Assembly: GCA_046330935.1 (NCBI GenBank)
Contig: JAXLRU010000004.1
Span: 310,001-374,000 of the forward strand
Length of the DNA stretch: 64,000 bases
Source of the DNA: JAXLRU01 sp046330935
GTDB taxonomy: Bacteria > Actinomycetota > Actinomycetes > Actinomycetales > Kineosporiaceae
Direction: 5' to 3'
Shown: positions 1 through 12,025 of the stretch, piece by piece
How the letters are laid out: each line of letters starts with the position of its first letter
Position numbering within the stretch: position 1 is the first letter of the stretch
Made by a program: the position numbers and the translations under genes
Notes under the pieces: model-generated
Databases searched by the model: none
Told to the model about the DNA's origin: nothing
What the model saw: only the letters and a program-made list of their open reading frames with translations

Positions 1-345
1 GCCGAGGTGACGCCGTCACCCGGCGGTCAGGGCACTCTCACGTTCGCGATCGACGCGACGACCGACGTGAGCCTGCCCCTCACGGTGGTCGCCGCCGAGC
101 CCCCGCACCGCTTCGTCTACCGATGGGAGTACCCCGGCGGCGAGGAGCCCCGCGACGGCAATTCCCTGCTCGTCGAGTTCACGCTCGCTCCTGCCGAGGC
201 GGGCACGCTGCTGCGGGTCGTCGAGAGCGGGTTCGACCTGCTCGACCGCGTCGACGAGGCCAAGGCGGCCAACGCCGCAGAGCACGTCAAGGGGTGGGCC
301 GAGCACCTCGCGCGGCTGCAGACCTATGCCCCCGGCCAGGTCTGA
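1..345 (+). CDS. SRPBCC (AHSA1/START-like) domain protein, C-terminal part
   Basis: The frame is open from the first base of the window, so the N-terminus lies outside; about 114 residues are visible. The pattern fits the C-terminal half of an AHSA1-type SRPBCC fold: alternating beta strands (LTFAIDATTDVSLPLTVVAAEPPHR), the 'RFVYRWEY' strand, a 'TLLRVVESGFD' strand and a long final helix ending 'HVKGWAEHLARLQTY', which is the usual family C-terminus. Proteins of this family bind hydrophobic ligands or act as stress-response factors; the ligand cannot be read here. It overlaps the start of the following ArsR-type gene by 20 bases, the common SRPBCC/ArsR pairing in actinobacteria, so the two are probably co-transcribed. 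Confidence 0.85.
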   Translation, partial: AEVTPSPGGQGTLTFAIDATTDVSLPLTVVAAEPPHRFVYRWEYPGGEEPRDGNSLLVEFTLAPAEAGTLLRVVESGFDLLDRVDEAKAANAAEHVKGWAEHLARLQTYAPGQV

Positions 346-766
346 CGAGCGCGCGGCACCGCACCCCCGGGCCGCCCTCGACGACGAGCAGCTGTGGGCT
401 GCGATCGCCGACCCGGGCCGGCGGCGCATCATCGACCTCCTGCTCGCCGCCGAGCACGCCACGCCCACGAGCCTCGCGGAGCACCTGCCCATCACCCGCC
501 AGGCCGTGTCGAAGCACCTGGCGGTCCTCGAAGAGGCAGGGCTGGTGCAGGCTCAGCGGACGGGCCGGGAGACCCGGTGGCGGGTGGAGCCCGAGCGGCT
601 CGAGGTCGCCGCGCAGGCCATGGCCCGCGCGGCGGGCGCGTGGACGACCCGGCTGTCCACCATCAAGCGGCTCGCCGAGACGGTGGCGCGCGCGGAGGCT
701 GCCGCGGAGGGCCCAGCGGAGGGGCCAGCGGAGGGGCCACGAGCGGCGATGGCCACAGCCGACTAA
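326..766 (+). CDS. ArsR-family winged-helix transcriptional regulator
   Basis: This 146-residue protein has a winged-helix core at about residues 18-95. It contains 'LWAAIADPGRRRIIDLLL' (helix 1-2), 'TSLAEHLPITRQAVSKHLAVLEEAGL' (recognition helix) and the wing 'AQRTGRETRWRVEP'. No metal-binding Cys pair is visible, so it belongs to the non-metal ArsR group commonly paired with SRPBCC proteins. The ATG lies inside the preceding gene (20-base overlap), so translation is probably coupled. The C-terminal tail carries a short AEGP repeat. Its last four bases overlap the 3' end of the convergent nifV gene. Confidence 0.9.
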   Translation: MPPARSDERAAPHPRAALDDEQLWAAIADPGRRRIIDLLLAAEHATPTSLAEHLPITRQAVSKHLAVLEEAGLVQAQRTGRETRWRVEPERLEVAAQAMARAAGAWTTRLSTIKRLAETVARAEAAAEGPAEGPAEGPRAAMATAD

Positions 767-1902
767 CCCACGCCCCGCTCGCGGGGGGCGAGCTCGACGT
801 CGAGGGAGCGGCCGCGGCGCACCGCCGCCGCCCGCCAGGCCGCGGCCTCCTCCCCGGGGCCGAGCAGGGCCCGCACCGCCCCGCGACCGGCGGTGCGGCC
901 CAGGCGCCACTCGCGGCGTGCCCCCACGAGCTCGGGCGGGAACGGCTCGTACAGCGACGGGTCCTTCGCGAGCCCGTCGAGGTGGATGCCCGACTCGCAG
1001 GCGAACACCCGTTCGCCGATCACCGGCGCCGCCTCGGGTACGGGCCGCTGTACCCACCCGGCGAGGTCGTGGCAGGCGTGCCGCAGCCGGCGCAGGTCGT
1101 ACCCGGCCCCGGCGGCGAGTACCAGCCACGCGGCGACCTCCTCGGTGCGGGCGATCCCGGCACGCTCCCCCAGGCCCAGCACGCTGGAATCCGCCCAGCA
1201 GGCGCCCGCCTCCAGGGCCGCGACGGAGGACGCGGTGGCCATGCCGAGGTCGTCGTGCACGTGGACAGCCACCTCGCCGTCGAAGCGACGGCGCACCGTG
1301 CGGACCAGGGCGGCCAGGCGCAAGGGCCCCGCCACGCCGACGGTGTCGGCGATGCGCACCCGGTCGGCCCCCGCACGCCCGGCGGCACGGGCCACCTGCG
1401 CGACGAAACGGGGGTCGGCGCGGGTGGCGTCCTCCAGGCCCACGGACACGTACGGGACGCCGTGGGCGCGGGCCAGGCGGGTGAGCCGGGCCACGGCGTC
1501 GAGCGCCCAGGGGCGGTCGCGGCGCAGACGGACCTTCAGGTGGGCGTCGGAGACGGGGACGGCGAAGGACACGACGTCGGGCGCCATGGCCGCTGCGGCG
1601 AGGACGTCCTCGGGCAAGGCACGGCACCACACCGCGCGGCGGGCGCCCGGAGCCAGCCGGGCGGCGTCGGCCACGAGCTGGGGCAGGTCGGCGGAGGGCC
1701 CGCCGCGCAGGGCGGGGTCGGCGACCACGTGGCCGAGTTCCAGCTCCTCCACCCCCACCCTCCCGAGGGCGGCCACGAGGGCGCGCACCCGGGCGGGGTC
1801 GAGGTACGGGACCGGTGCCTGGGCACCCTCCCGCAGCGTGGTGTCGATGAGCCGCGGCGCGGGCGCGGCCGCCCCGAGCAGCCGCCGCACCCGCGCCGTC
1901 AC
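763..1902 (-). CDS. nifV: Homocitrate synthase NifV
   Basis: NifV condenses acetyl-CoA and 2-oxoglutarate to (R)-homocitrate, the organic ligand of the nitrogenase iron-molybdenum cofactor. The 379-residue product is a DRE-TIM metallolyase. 'IDTTLREGAQAP' (residues 19-30) supplies the metal and substrate loop, 'HVHDDLGMA' (204-212) supplies metal-ligand histidines, and 'ESGIHLDGLAKDPSLYEPF' (293-311) is characteristic of NifV and homocitrate synthases rather than isopropylmalate synthase, as is the short C-terminus without a leucine-binding domain. The start is GTG, preceded by GAGAGGGA. It follows nifJ by 10 bases and is almost certainly in one operon with it. Identification rests on motif and length plus nif context. 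Confidence 0.92.
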   Translation of the reverse strand: MTARVRRLLGAAAPAPRLIDTTLREGAQAPVPYLDPARVRALVAALGRVGVEELELGHVVADPALRGGPSADLPQLVADAARLAPGARRAVWCRALPEDVLAAAAMAPDVVSFAVPVSDAHLKVRLRRDRPWALDAVARLTRLARAHGVPYVSVGLEDATRADPRFVAQVARAAGRAGADRVRIADTVGVAGPLRLAALVRTVRRRFDGEVAVHVHDDLGMATASSVAALEAGACWADSSVLGLGERAGIARTEEVAAWLVLAAGAGYDLRRLRHACHDLAGWVQRPVPEAAPVIGERVFACESGIHLDGLAKDPSLYEPFPPELVGARREWRLGRTAGRGAVRALLGPGEEAAAWRAAAVRRGRSLDVELAPRERGVG

Positions 1903-1912
1903 GCCGTCCCTC

Positions 1913-5650
<3,738 letters not shown>

Positions 5651-5822
5651 GGCGTCCTCCTCGGTGAGTGCCGCGCAGGTCGCCGGATGCGGACCTGTGG
5701 TGACACTGCGGATTGTGTGGTGATCGGTGGGGCCGCGACCCGGGCCCAAGGGTCCTTCTCGCCGATCGGGCCCCGCGAGGACCCCTGTGGGGGGCGGCGC
5801 CTGCGCAGATGCGTCCTGCGGT

Positions 5823-7035
5823 TCACCCGCAGCCGGTGCCCGGCCCGTCGCAGCTGCCCGACGCGCAGTCGCGGGGGGCGAGGGCCTGGCGCGGGGTGCG
5901 CCCGGCGAACACGTCGGTCACGGCGTCGCCGATCAAGCCGTCGGTCTCGTACACGGTGAGCCCGGAGCGTTCCAGCACCAGCCGGGGCGTCGGCCCGAGC
6001 TGGTGGCACAGCAGCGCCCGGCAGTCGGAGACCAGCGCGGCCAGCGACGACCAGCGCCGCGCGCCCCCGCCCGCCTCGGGGGTCAGGCGCGTCTCCACCA
6101 GCTGCCCGATCGGCTCACCGGCCGCGGTGAGCGACCCCGAGTCCGCGTAGACCAGCACGCGGTCGGCGCCGCCGAGGTGCTGGTTGACCAGGAAACCCTC
6201 CTGCGTGCACACCGCGACGTAGGGGCGGTCCTTGGCCGGCGAGCGCGAGGCGAGCAGGCGCGCGATCGCGTCGTCGGTGTGCTCGTCACCGAGCATGCCC
6301 ACGGCGTCGGCGCGGCAGCGCGAGCAGTGGGCAGTTCATGGTGTCGACGCCGAGCTCGGCCAGCGTGCGCGCGACCGCCTCGATCCCGTCGAGGGTGACC
6401 CCGGGCACGAGGATCGTGTTCACCTTCACCGTGACGCCACGTTCCTTGAGGCCGCGGATCGCCTCCAGCTGACGGGCGAGGATCAGCTCGCCGGCCGCCG
6501 TCCCGCGATGCACCTGCTTGCCCGCGCCCTCGTCGCGCACCCACCGGTAGATCCGCCCGCCCACCTCGGGGTCGACCGTGTTCAGCGTGATCGTCACGTG
6601 GCTGATCCCGAGCTCGGCGATGTCGTCGAGGTACGGCGGCACGTTCAAGCCGTTGCTCGAGACGCACAGCAGCAGGTCGGGGTGGCGCTCCTTGACCAGC
6701 CGCAGCGTCCGCAGGGTCTTGTCGGCGTTGGCGAACGGGTCGCCCGGACCGGCGATCCCCACCACCGCCAGGTTCGGGACGTCGCGGCGCACGGCGTCGA
6801 CGTAGTCCGCCGCCTGCTCCGGGGTGAGCACCGTCGAGGACACCCCGGGGCGGGACTCGCTCACGCAGTCGGACTTGCGGTTGCAGTAGTTGCACTGGAC
6901 GTTGCACTTGGGCGCCACCGGCAGGTGGACGCGGGCGGTGCGCAGGCGGGCCTGCTCGTCGAAGCAGGGGTGCTGGTCGCGCGACATCCTCGTCACGGGC
7001 TCGGTCGTCGTCACGGTGGGGGCCGGGGTCGACAT
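5823..7035 (-). pseudogene. nifB: NifB radical-SAM FeMo-co precursor synthase, broken by an internal out-of-frame deletion
   Basis: NifB builds the 8Fe core (NifB-co) of the nitrogenase cofactor. The N-terminal part (7035 down to 6286, 249 residues; SD GCGAGGAGC) has the radical-SAM motif CNVQCNYC at residues 44-51 and reads normally through 'VKVNTILVPGVTLDGIEAVARTLAELGVDTMNC', then runs into Arg-rich nonsense. The conserved NifB block 'HCSRCRADAVG' is present in the next frame, starting only one codon after MNC, and continues into a NifX-like domain (residues from 6302 to 5823) ending in the Cys-rich tail 'CASGSCDGPGTGCG'. In intact NifB proteins roughly 45-50 residues separate these two blocks. 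The junction at about 6328-6336 therefore lacks this segment and changes frame; a TGA (6338-6336) closes the downstream frame just upstream. Either the gene is inactivated or the assembly has collapsed here. Confidence 0.88.
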
Positions 7036-7053
7036 GTCACGCTCCTCGCAGGA

Positions 7054-8619
7054 TCACATGTAGCTGTAGCCGACGGGGGAGGCGTCCTGGCGCTGCTCGA
7101 TCACCGCGTTGACGACGCGGTCGAACAGCTCCTGGGCGCCGCGGTAGCCGAGGTGGCGCACCCGCTGGGCGCCGATCCGGTCGTGAAGGGGCAGCCCGAC
7201 CCGCACGAGCGGGACGGCGAGGGCGCGGGCCACCTTGTAGCCCTTCGAGTGGCCGACCAGCAGGTCGGGTGAGGCCTGCCGGGCGGCGGCCTCGATCTCG
7301 GCGAAGTCGGTGTCCTCCATGACCCGCACCTCGCCGGCGGCGATCCGGTCGGCGAGCTCGGGGGCGGCGTCGACCAGCGACGCCGCCAGCCGCCCGGACC
7401 GCCCGCCCGTGGCGCACACGACGGGCCGGACGCCGATCTCGGACAGGAACGCGGCGAGCCCCACCACGAGGTCCTCGTCGCCGTAGACGACCGCGCGGCG
7501 CTGCGCGACGTACTTGTGGCTGTCGACGTAGGCGTCGACGAGGCGTCCCCGTTCACCGGTCAGCCACGCGGGGTGCCGTCGCGGCTGGTCGGGGGTGCCG
7601 GCGAGCGCGGCGAGGGTGTCGACGAACGCGTCGGTGAGCCGGATGCCCACGGGGAACGGCAGCCGGGTGTGGGCGACGCCGAAGCGGCGTTCGAGCAGGT
7701 CGCCGGCGCGGGCGACGCCCGGCGAGACGAGGCCGCCGAGGCTCAGCGCGGCGCGCGAGCGGCCCAGCGCCACGATGTCGGCGAGCGCGGTGCCGCCCGG
7801 GGGCAGGCGGTCGTAGCGCGCGACGGTCGGGCCGTCGAGCCGGTCGGACCAGTCCGGCATGAGGGTGTGGCGCAGGCCGAACGCGGCGAGCAGTTCGCCG
7901 AGGTGGCGCAGGTCGGCGGTGGAGACGATGCCGGGCAGGACGGCGACGGTGTCCGTGACGTCGCCGGGCTGGGCGAGGGTGTCGACGGCAGCGGCGACCG
8001 CGGCGCTGAACCCGTCGGCGTGGGTGCCCGCGTAGGAAGGGGTGGGGGCGTGGACGAGCGCGGGCGGCCGGACGCCGGTCTGCTGGATCAGCCGGGCGAG
8101 CGGGCCCGCGGCGGGGTCGGCGATGCGGCGCAGCATCGGCGGGACGTCCTCGCCGATCGTCTCGGTGAGGCAGGTCGTGGCGACGCCGATCAGCTGCGGC
8201 CGGTAGACGCGGGTGACGTTGCAGACGCCCTCGTGCAGGTTGGGTTCGCCGCCGAAGATCGTGCTCGACTCCCCGAACGCCGAGGACGCGATGTCCATGG
8301 GCTCGTGGAAGTGGCTGATCAGGTAGCGGCGGATGTAGGTGGCGCAGCCCTGCGAGCCGTGCAGGAAGGGGACGGTGCCCTCCATGCCGGCGAAGGCGAG
8401 GCAGGCCCCCAGCGGCATGCACATGCGGCACGCGTTGGTGGTCGACGCCGAGTGGCGCAGGTCGGGCTCGTCGCCGGGCCCGGGGACGTCGAGGTCCGGG
8501 CGGGGCGGGGGACCACGGTGACGTACTTGTCGCTCCGGGACACACCCGGACGCACCCGCCGCTCCCCTTCCCGGGGAGCCCGTTCTGCTGGGAAGAGCGA
8601 TCCCGCTCCACGCCCTCAC
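7054..8619 (-). CDS. nifN: Nitrogenase cofactor scaffold protein NifN (component-I family)
   Basis: This belongs to the nitrogenase component-I family (NifD/K/E/N). From about residue 60 the product reads 'NACRMCMPLGACLAF', 'VPFLHGSQGCATYIRRY', 'SHFHEPMDIASSAFGESS', 'IFGGEPNLHEG' and 'LIGVATTCLTETIGEDVP'. This is the NifN type in which NifEN completes FeMo-co before transfer to NifDK. The HGSQGC cysteine and the 'TTCLTETIG' segment are intact, and the C-terminal 'VGHSKGYKVARALAVPLVRVGLPLHDR' fits the third Rossmann-like domain. The first 55 residues from the only in-frame GTG (8619) look non-native and lack an SD. A G-rich run at 8500-8515 separates this frame from another start (GTG 8555, with GGGGAGC upstream), so the true start or a small frameshift is unresolved. 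It is followed 18 bases later by nifB. No nifE partner is present in the window. Confidence 0.85.
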   Translation of the reverse strand: MRAWSGIALPSRTGSPGRGAAGASGCVPERQVRHRGPPPRPDLDVPGPGDEPDLRHSASTTNACRMCMPLGACLAFAGMEGTVPFLHGSQGCATYIRRYLISHFHEPMDIASSAFGESSTIFGGEPNLHEGVCNVTRVYRPQLIGVATTCLTETIGEDVPPMLRRIADPAAGPLARLIQQTGVRPPALVHAPTPSYAGTHADGFSAAVAAAVDTLAQPGDVTDTVAVLPGIVSTADLRHLGELLAAFGLRHTLMPDWSDRLDGPTVARYDRLPPGGTALADIVALGRSRAALSLGGLVSPGVARAGDLLERRFGVAHTRLPFPVGIRLTDAFVDTLAALAGTPDQPRRHPAWLTGERGRLVDAYVDSHKYVAQRRAVVYGDEDLVVGLAAFLSEIGVRPVVCATGGRSGRLAASLVDAAPELADRIAAGEVRVMEDTDFAEIEAAARQASPDLLVGHSKGYKVARALAVPLVRVGLPLHDRIGAQRVRHLGYRGAQELFDRVVNAVIEQRQDASPVGYSYM

Positions 8620-9292
8620 GGCCGTGAATGCGGTCGCCCGACAGGTGAGGTGATGCTTTCCTCACGATTACCGGGGCCATTTCCCCGGTGACGACCTCGT
8701 CGTCGCCGACGCCAAGAAAAGTCGACCCGAGATGTTTCGCGAAGATGTCGTGATCGACAGGCCTGCGTTGCTTTGACCTCTCAGGTGGCCCGCTTCACTC
8801 GAGAATTCTGCCCATCACGGAATGAGGGCCCTTGCGCCGGGCATCCGGCGCTGATATCACGCGCGCACCCGGCCGCGCGAAGCCCTTCCGACCTGCATCG
8901 CCGCAGCTCAAAGGCCCTCGTGGCGGGGTACGGAGCGCGACGGTCGGACGGCGGCAGGAGGCCCGGCGGCACAGCGGCCGATACGCGACAGGGGCGACGA
9001 CGGGCACTCGCGGGGCCCTGGCCGTCACCTCCGGCGGCCTCGTCCACATTGTCCGGCGGGCAGTTTTCGACCGGTCGCCCGACAGAGGTCCGTGTCGTCG
9101 CGAGAAACGGCGCATGTCGGCGAGGTTTCACATCCCGGGGGGCCGTGGAGGATTTCGGGGGCACATCGGCGCGGGAATTCCCCGAGGTAAGGCATTTCTG
9201 CGGCGCATGCGTTCGCGCAGCGCCGCACGTGCGGCTGGCCGGGGTGACAGGGCCCGGGCACAAGCGCCGCAGCGAGGGGGACGGCAGCGCGC
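8620..9292. other. Gene-free stretch upstream of nifN
   Basis: About 670 bases separate the nifN start from the hairpin downstream of the next minus-strand gene. Open frames here are Arg/Ser-rich without recognisable motifs or SD. The stretch includes patches of lower GC (around 8690-8830 and 9050-9200) than flanking genes. It must contain the promoter for the nifN-B-J-V unit if that unit is transcribed, but I see no convincing -35/-10 pair and no sigma-54 or NifA-type site. It could also be the scar where nifE or other nif genes were lost. Confidence 0.5.
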
Positions 9293-9324
9293 CACCGCCC
9301 CGGGACAGTGGTCCCGGGGCGGTG
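9293..9324 (-). terminator. Strong hairpin terminator downstream of the GH43-like gene
   Basis: A perfect 14-bp stem (CACCGCCCCGGGAC / GTCCCGGGGCGGTG) with a 4-base loop AGTG lies about 100 bases past the stop of the minus-strand gene 9428-10420. No T-tract is present, as is usual for actinobacterial terminators. Confidence 0.7.
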
Positions 9325-9427
9325 CGGGCGGGCCGGTCGGGCGGGGTCGGGCGGGTCGGGCGGTCGGTCCTGCAGTCGTTCGGGCCGGTGCGGGTGCCCG
9401 CACGACGACCGGAGGGGCCACCCGGCC

Positions 9428-10420
9428 TCAGCGGGGCAGGACGGCGGTGCGCAGGTCGTGGGCGCCGTCGGCCCGGGCCACCTCGGCGAAGACCCGCCAG
9501 TGCGCGCCGGGCGCGTCGGGGCCGCCGGCCCCCTCGGGAACCGGTACGAGGTCGAGGTAGCGCAGGCCGCCCGAACCGTGCGGGGACCCCAGCGGCAGGC
9601 CCCCGGCCACCTCGGCGTGACGCAGCGCCCCGGCCGGGCCGTGGGCGAGCCCGGTGCGCTCCTCCCAGTTCTCGGCGGCGCTCGCGCGCCCGTCGAACAG
9701 CACCGCCCACTCGTCGTCCCCTAGCGGCTCGGGCCACCAGCTGGGGGCCAGCGCCCCCGGCACCGCTGTGGCCGGCCGCACACCCCGCGCGTCCCACGCG
9801 CCGTCCCGCCCGGCGAGCGCCGTACCCCGCCACGTCCAGGAGACGCCGTCGGGGCTCGTGGCCCACCACGTGGCCATGCGGTCGGTGTGGGCCGGGTCGG
9901 CGAGGTCGTGCACGGAGGCCCACAGCACCCAGGAGCCGTCGGCGGCCCGGCGGATCACCGGGTCCTTGGGTGCATGGGTGGCGGTCGAGGGCAGCACGGT
10001 GCGCGGGGTGGCCGCGGGCAGCGCCTCGGGCGAGGCGGCCTCGAGGAGGTCGACCCGCCATGCCTTGGTGCCCGGCAGAGCCACGCTGACGTAGAGGCGC
10101 CAGCGCCCCTCGGGGGTCACGACGAGCGCGGGTCGTTCGAGGCTGTCACCGTCGAAGGTGTCGCGGTGCACCTCCGCCACGGTGGTGAAGCGGACGCCGT
10201 CCTCCGAGCGCGCGATCACGTTGGCGTAGCCGCGCCCCTCCCCCACGGGCCGCCGCATCCGGTAGGTCAACCAGAACGTGCCCTCGTGCCACAGCGCGGT
10301 GGGCGCGCCCGCCCAGGCGCCGGGCCGGGGGTCGGGCGGCTGCGCCACGACGTCCGCGCCGTCCCAGTCGATGCTCGCCAGGGGCAGGTCGATCACGCCT
10401 GCGCCACTACTGCGTCCCAC
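9428..10420 (-). CDS. Glycosidase-like (GH43/GH32-type five-bladed propeller) protein of unknown substrate
   Basis: The product has 330 residues from a GTG at 10420, chosen because AGGAG sits 7 bases upstream; the GTG at 10426 would leave one base. The sequence has the repeating blade pattern of five-bladed propeller glycosidases: 'APTALWHEGTFWLTYRMRRP', 'NVIARSEDGVRFTTVAEV', 'ERPALVVTPEGRWRLYVSVAL', 'APKDPVIRRAADGSWVLWASV' and 'WWATSPDGVSWTWRGTAL'. Similar proteins are usually annotated hypothetical or exo-alpha-sialidase-like. No signal peptide is visible, so it is likely cytoplasmic. It lies 106 bases downstream of the sulfotransferase on the same strand. Substrate and catalytic residues cannot be assigned with confidence. 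Confidence 0.7.
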   Translation of the reverse strand: MGRSSGAGVIDLPLASIDWDGADVVAQPPDPRPGAWAGAPTALWHEGTFWLTYRMRRPVGEGRGYANVIARSEDGVRFTTVAEVHRDTFDGDSLERPALVVTPEGRWRLYVSVALPGTKAWRVDLLEAASPEALPAATPRTVLPSTATHAPKDPVIRRAADGSWVLWASVHDLADPAHTDRMATWWATSPDGVSWTWRGTALAGRDGAWDARGVRPATAVPGALAPSWWPEPLGDDEWAVLFDGRASAAENWEERTGLAHGPAGALRHAEVAGGLPLGSPHGSGGLRYLDLVPVPEGAGGPDAPGAHWRVFAEVARADGAHDLRTAVLPR

Positions 10421-10526
10421 GGTCACACTCCTGGATCGGGCACCGGTACCGGTGCCTTGACTCTTGCTCGCCGGTCCGTCGCCGCTGCTCGACGCCGTGC
10501 CGGCCCTGCGACGTCCGGCGCGGGCC

Positions 10527-11507
10527 TCACCCCTCGCGCGCCGCACCCACCGTGGGCTCGGCCGAGGTCTCCGCCCGCCAGTCGGCGAAGGACTCCCCCG
10601 TGACCTGCTCGAGCAGGGCGATGTCGGGCAGCAGGGGTCGGAGCACCTCCCGCCGTTCCAGCGCGCTGAGGCGTGGCCGGGCGACACCGCCGCGGTGGCG
10701 CAGGGCCAGCAGCGGCGCCGACGCGGCACGCCACCACTGCGGCGGCGCCCAGGCCCCGGCGCGGAAGCCCGCGCGTAGCAGGGGCCGGGTGAACCGGTCG
10801 CGCACGGTGCCCGGCACGACGTAGGGGCGCACGTTCTCACGGGGGACGCCGCCCAGCGGCGTCGGCCGGACGCCGAGGAAGGCGCACACGCGGTCGAGGG
10901 TGCGGACGGGCTCGTCGACGAGGTCGCGGTAGCGCAGCAGGAGCAGCTGCTCGCGGGGGACGAGGCCGAGCAGGTGGGAGAGCTGCTCGCCGTAGCGTCC
11001 CTGCCGCCGGTAGTGCCAGAACGGCGCCCACCCGGCGGCGACGCGCTCGTCCTCGGCGGCGAGCGCGGCCAGGAAGTCGGGTTCAGGCTCCAACCCGTCG
11101 GACCACAAGTGCATCCAGTTGGAGTGCGCGCGGTCGACGGGATCGCGGACGACGGCGATCAGCCGGGCGTGGGGGACGGCGGCGACGAGGCGCCGGTGCG
11201 AGGCCCGGTCGTAGAGGTAGAACGGGGTGCTCTCGCCGCGCAGCGTGCCGGGCGGGGCGTGGGCGAACAGCCGCTCGTAGTCGTCGCGGCGCCAGACCCA
11301 CTCCTGGGCGCTGTGCGCGTCGCCCGGGCCTCGCTGCAGGTGCGGGGCCGGGGGGCGGTCGCCGCAGAGGAAGTACTTGGGTTCTTTGATGGCGGCGAAG
11401 CTGAGCTGGGGATGGGTGCTCAGGGCGGCGTGCAGGGCGGTCGTGCCGGCCTTCGCCGCCCCGACGAGGAAGAAGTCCGGCAGGGCCACGGCACCACGGT
11501 GCCTCAT
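10527..11507 (-). CDS. PAPS-dependent sulfotransferase
   Basis: This 326-residue cytosolic sulfotransferase starts at ATG 11507. The 5'-phosphosulfate-binding loop is 'FFLVGAAKAGTTALHAAL' near residue 13-30, followed by 'HPQLSFAAIKEPKYFL'. The 3'-phosphate-binding segment is 'IAVVRDPVDRAHSNWMHLW' near 115-135, where the Arg and Ser contact PAPS. The C-terminal half has 'GRYGEQLSHLLGLVPREQLLLLRYRDLVDEP', typical of the heparan-sulfate/Stf0-like bacterial family. It transfers sulfate to a hydroxyl or amine of an unknown carbohydrate or small molecule. A propeller glycosidase-like gene lies downstream and a small membrane protein upstream, so it may modify a surface glycan; that is inference. 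Confidence 0.9.
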   Translation of the reverse strand: MRHRGAVALPDFFLVGAAKAGTTALHAALSTHPQLSFAAIKEPKYFLCGDRPPAPHLQRGPGDAHSAQEWVWRRDDYERLFAHAPPGTLRGESTPFYLYDRASHRRLVAAVPHARLIAVVRDPVDRAHSNWMHLWSDGLEPEPDFLAALAAEDERVAAGWAPFWHYRRQGRYGEQLSHLLGLVPREQLLLLRYRDLVDEPVRTLDRVCAFLGVRPTPLGGVPRENVRPYVVPGTVRDRFTRPLLRAGFRAGAWAPPQWWRAASAPLLALRHRGGVARPRLSALERREVLRPLLPDIALLEQVTGESFADWRAETSAEPTVGAAREG

Positions 11508-11548
11508 GAGCGAGCCAAAGTCGACTATGCCAGTCAGTTTTAGCCGGA

Positions 11549-11776
11549 TCAGGCGGTGGCCTCGACGGCGAGACCGGCGGCCTCCCGCGGGGCCGGAGCG
11601 GACGCCGTCAGCGGCACCGCCGCCGGCGCCGGCACGGCGGACAGGGGCGCGACGGCCAGCGGCGGAGAGTCCACGAGCGGGCCGGGGCGGCCCCCCATGC
11701 ACCACTCCTCGACGCGTGGCATGACGAGCAGGAGCAGCATCACGACCGGGACGAGTGCGAAGATCAGGTAGGCCAT
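11549..11776 (-). CDS. Small single-pass membrane protein, function unknown
   Basis: A 75-residue protein starts at ATG 11776, with GAGGA about 8 bases upstream. It begins 'MAYLIFALVPVVMLLLLVM', one strong transmembrane helix, followed by 'PRVEEWCMGG' and an Ala/Pro-rich cytoplasmic or external tail ending 'GLAVEATA'. It ends 41 bases before the sulfotransferase start on the same strand, so the two may be co-transcribed. I do not recognise the family. The hydrophobic start immediately after the Met and the clear SD argue that it is real. Confidence 0.6.
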   Translation of the reverse strand: MAYLIFALVPVVMLLLLVMPRVEEWCMGGRPGPLVDSPPLAVAPLSAVPAPAAVPLTASAPAPREAAGLAVEATA

Positions 11777-12025
11777 GTCGGGTCCTCGGATCGGGGCGGT
11801 CAGCGGAGCGGTCCCTGGAGGAAGCGAGCGCGCCGTCGCCTCCTCCATCGGCGCGACGCCCTCTCAGGTGGAGCGGTACCCGCTGTCGGAATGACCATCC
11901 CTCTGCCGCGCCGTGAACCACGAACGGTGGTAGGCCCTTCACGCTGTGCAGTCCGGGTGCGTCACCCGGCGGCCCGCCGGACTGAAAGCACCTCCGACAC
12001 CCTGCCCATGCCCCACGATGCGGCC

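Noticed and set aside
8620..8800. Sigma-54 promoter or NifA site before nifN
   Set aside because: No TGGCAC-N5-TTGC or TGT-N10-ACA arrangement was found, and sigma-54 is not expected in actinobacteria.
8773..10089. 438-codon plus-strand frame running through the gap upstream of nifN
   Set aside because: Low-complexity Arg/Pro-rich product, no SD, and the second half is antisense to the GH43-like gene.
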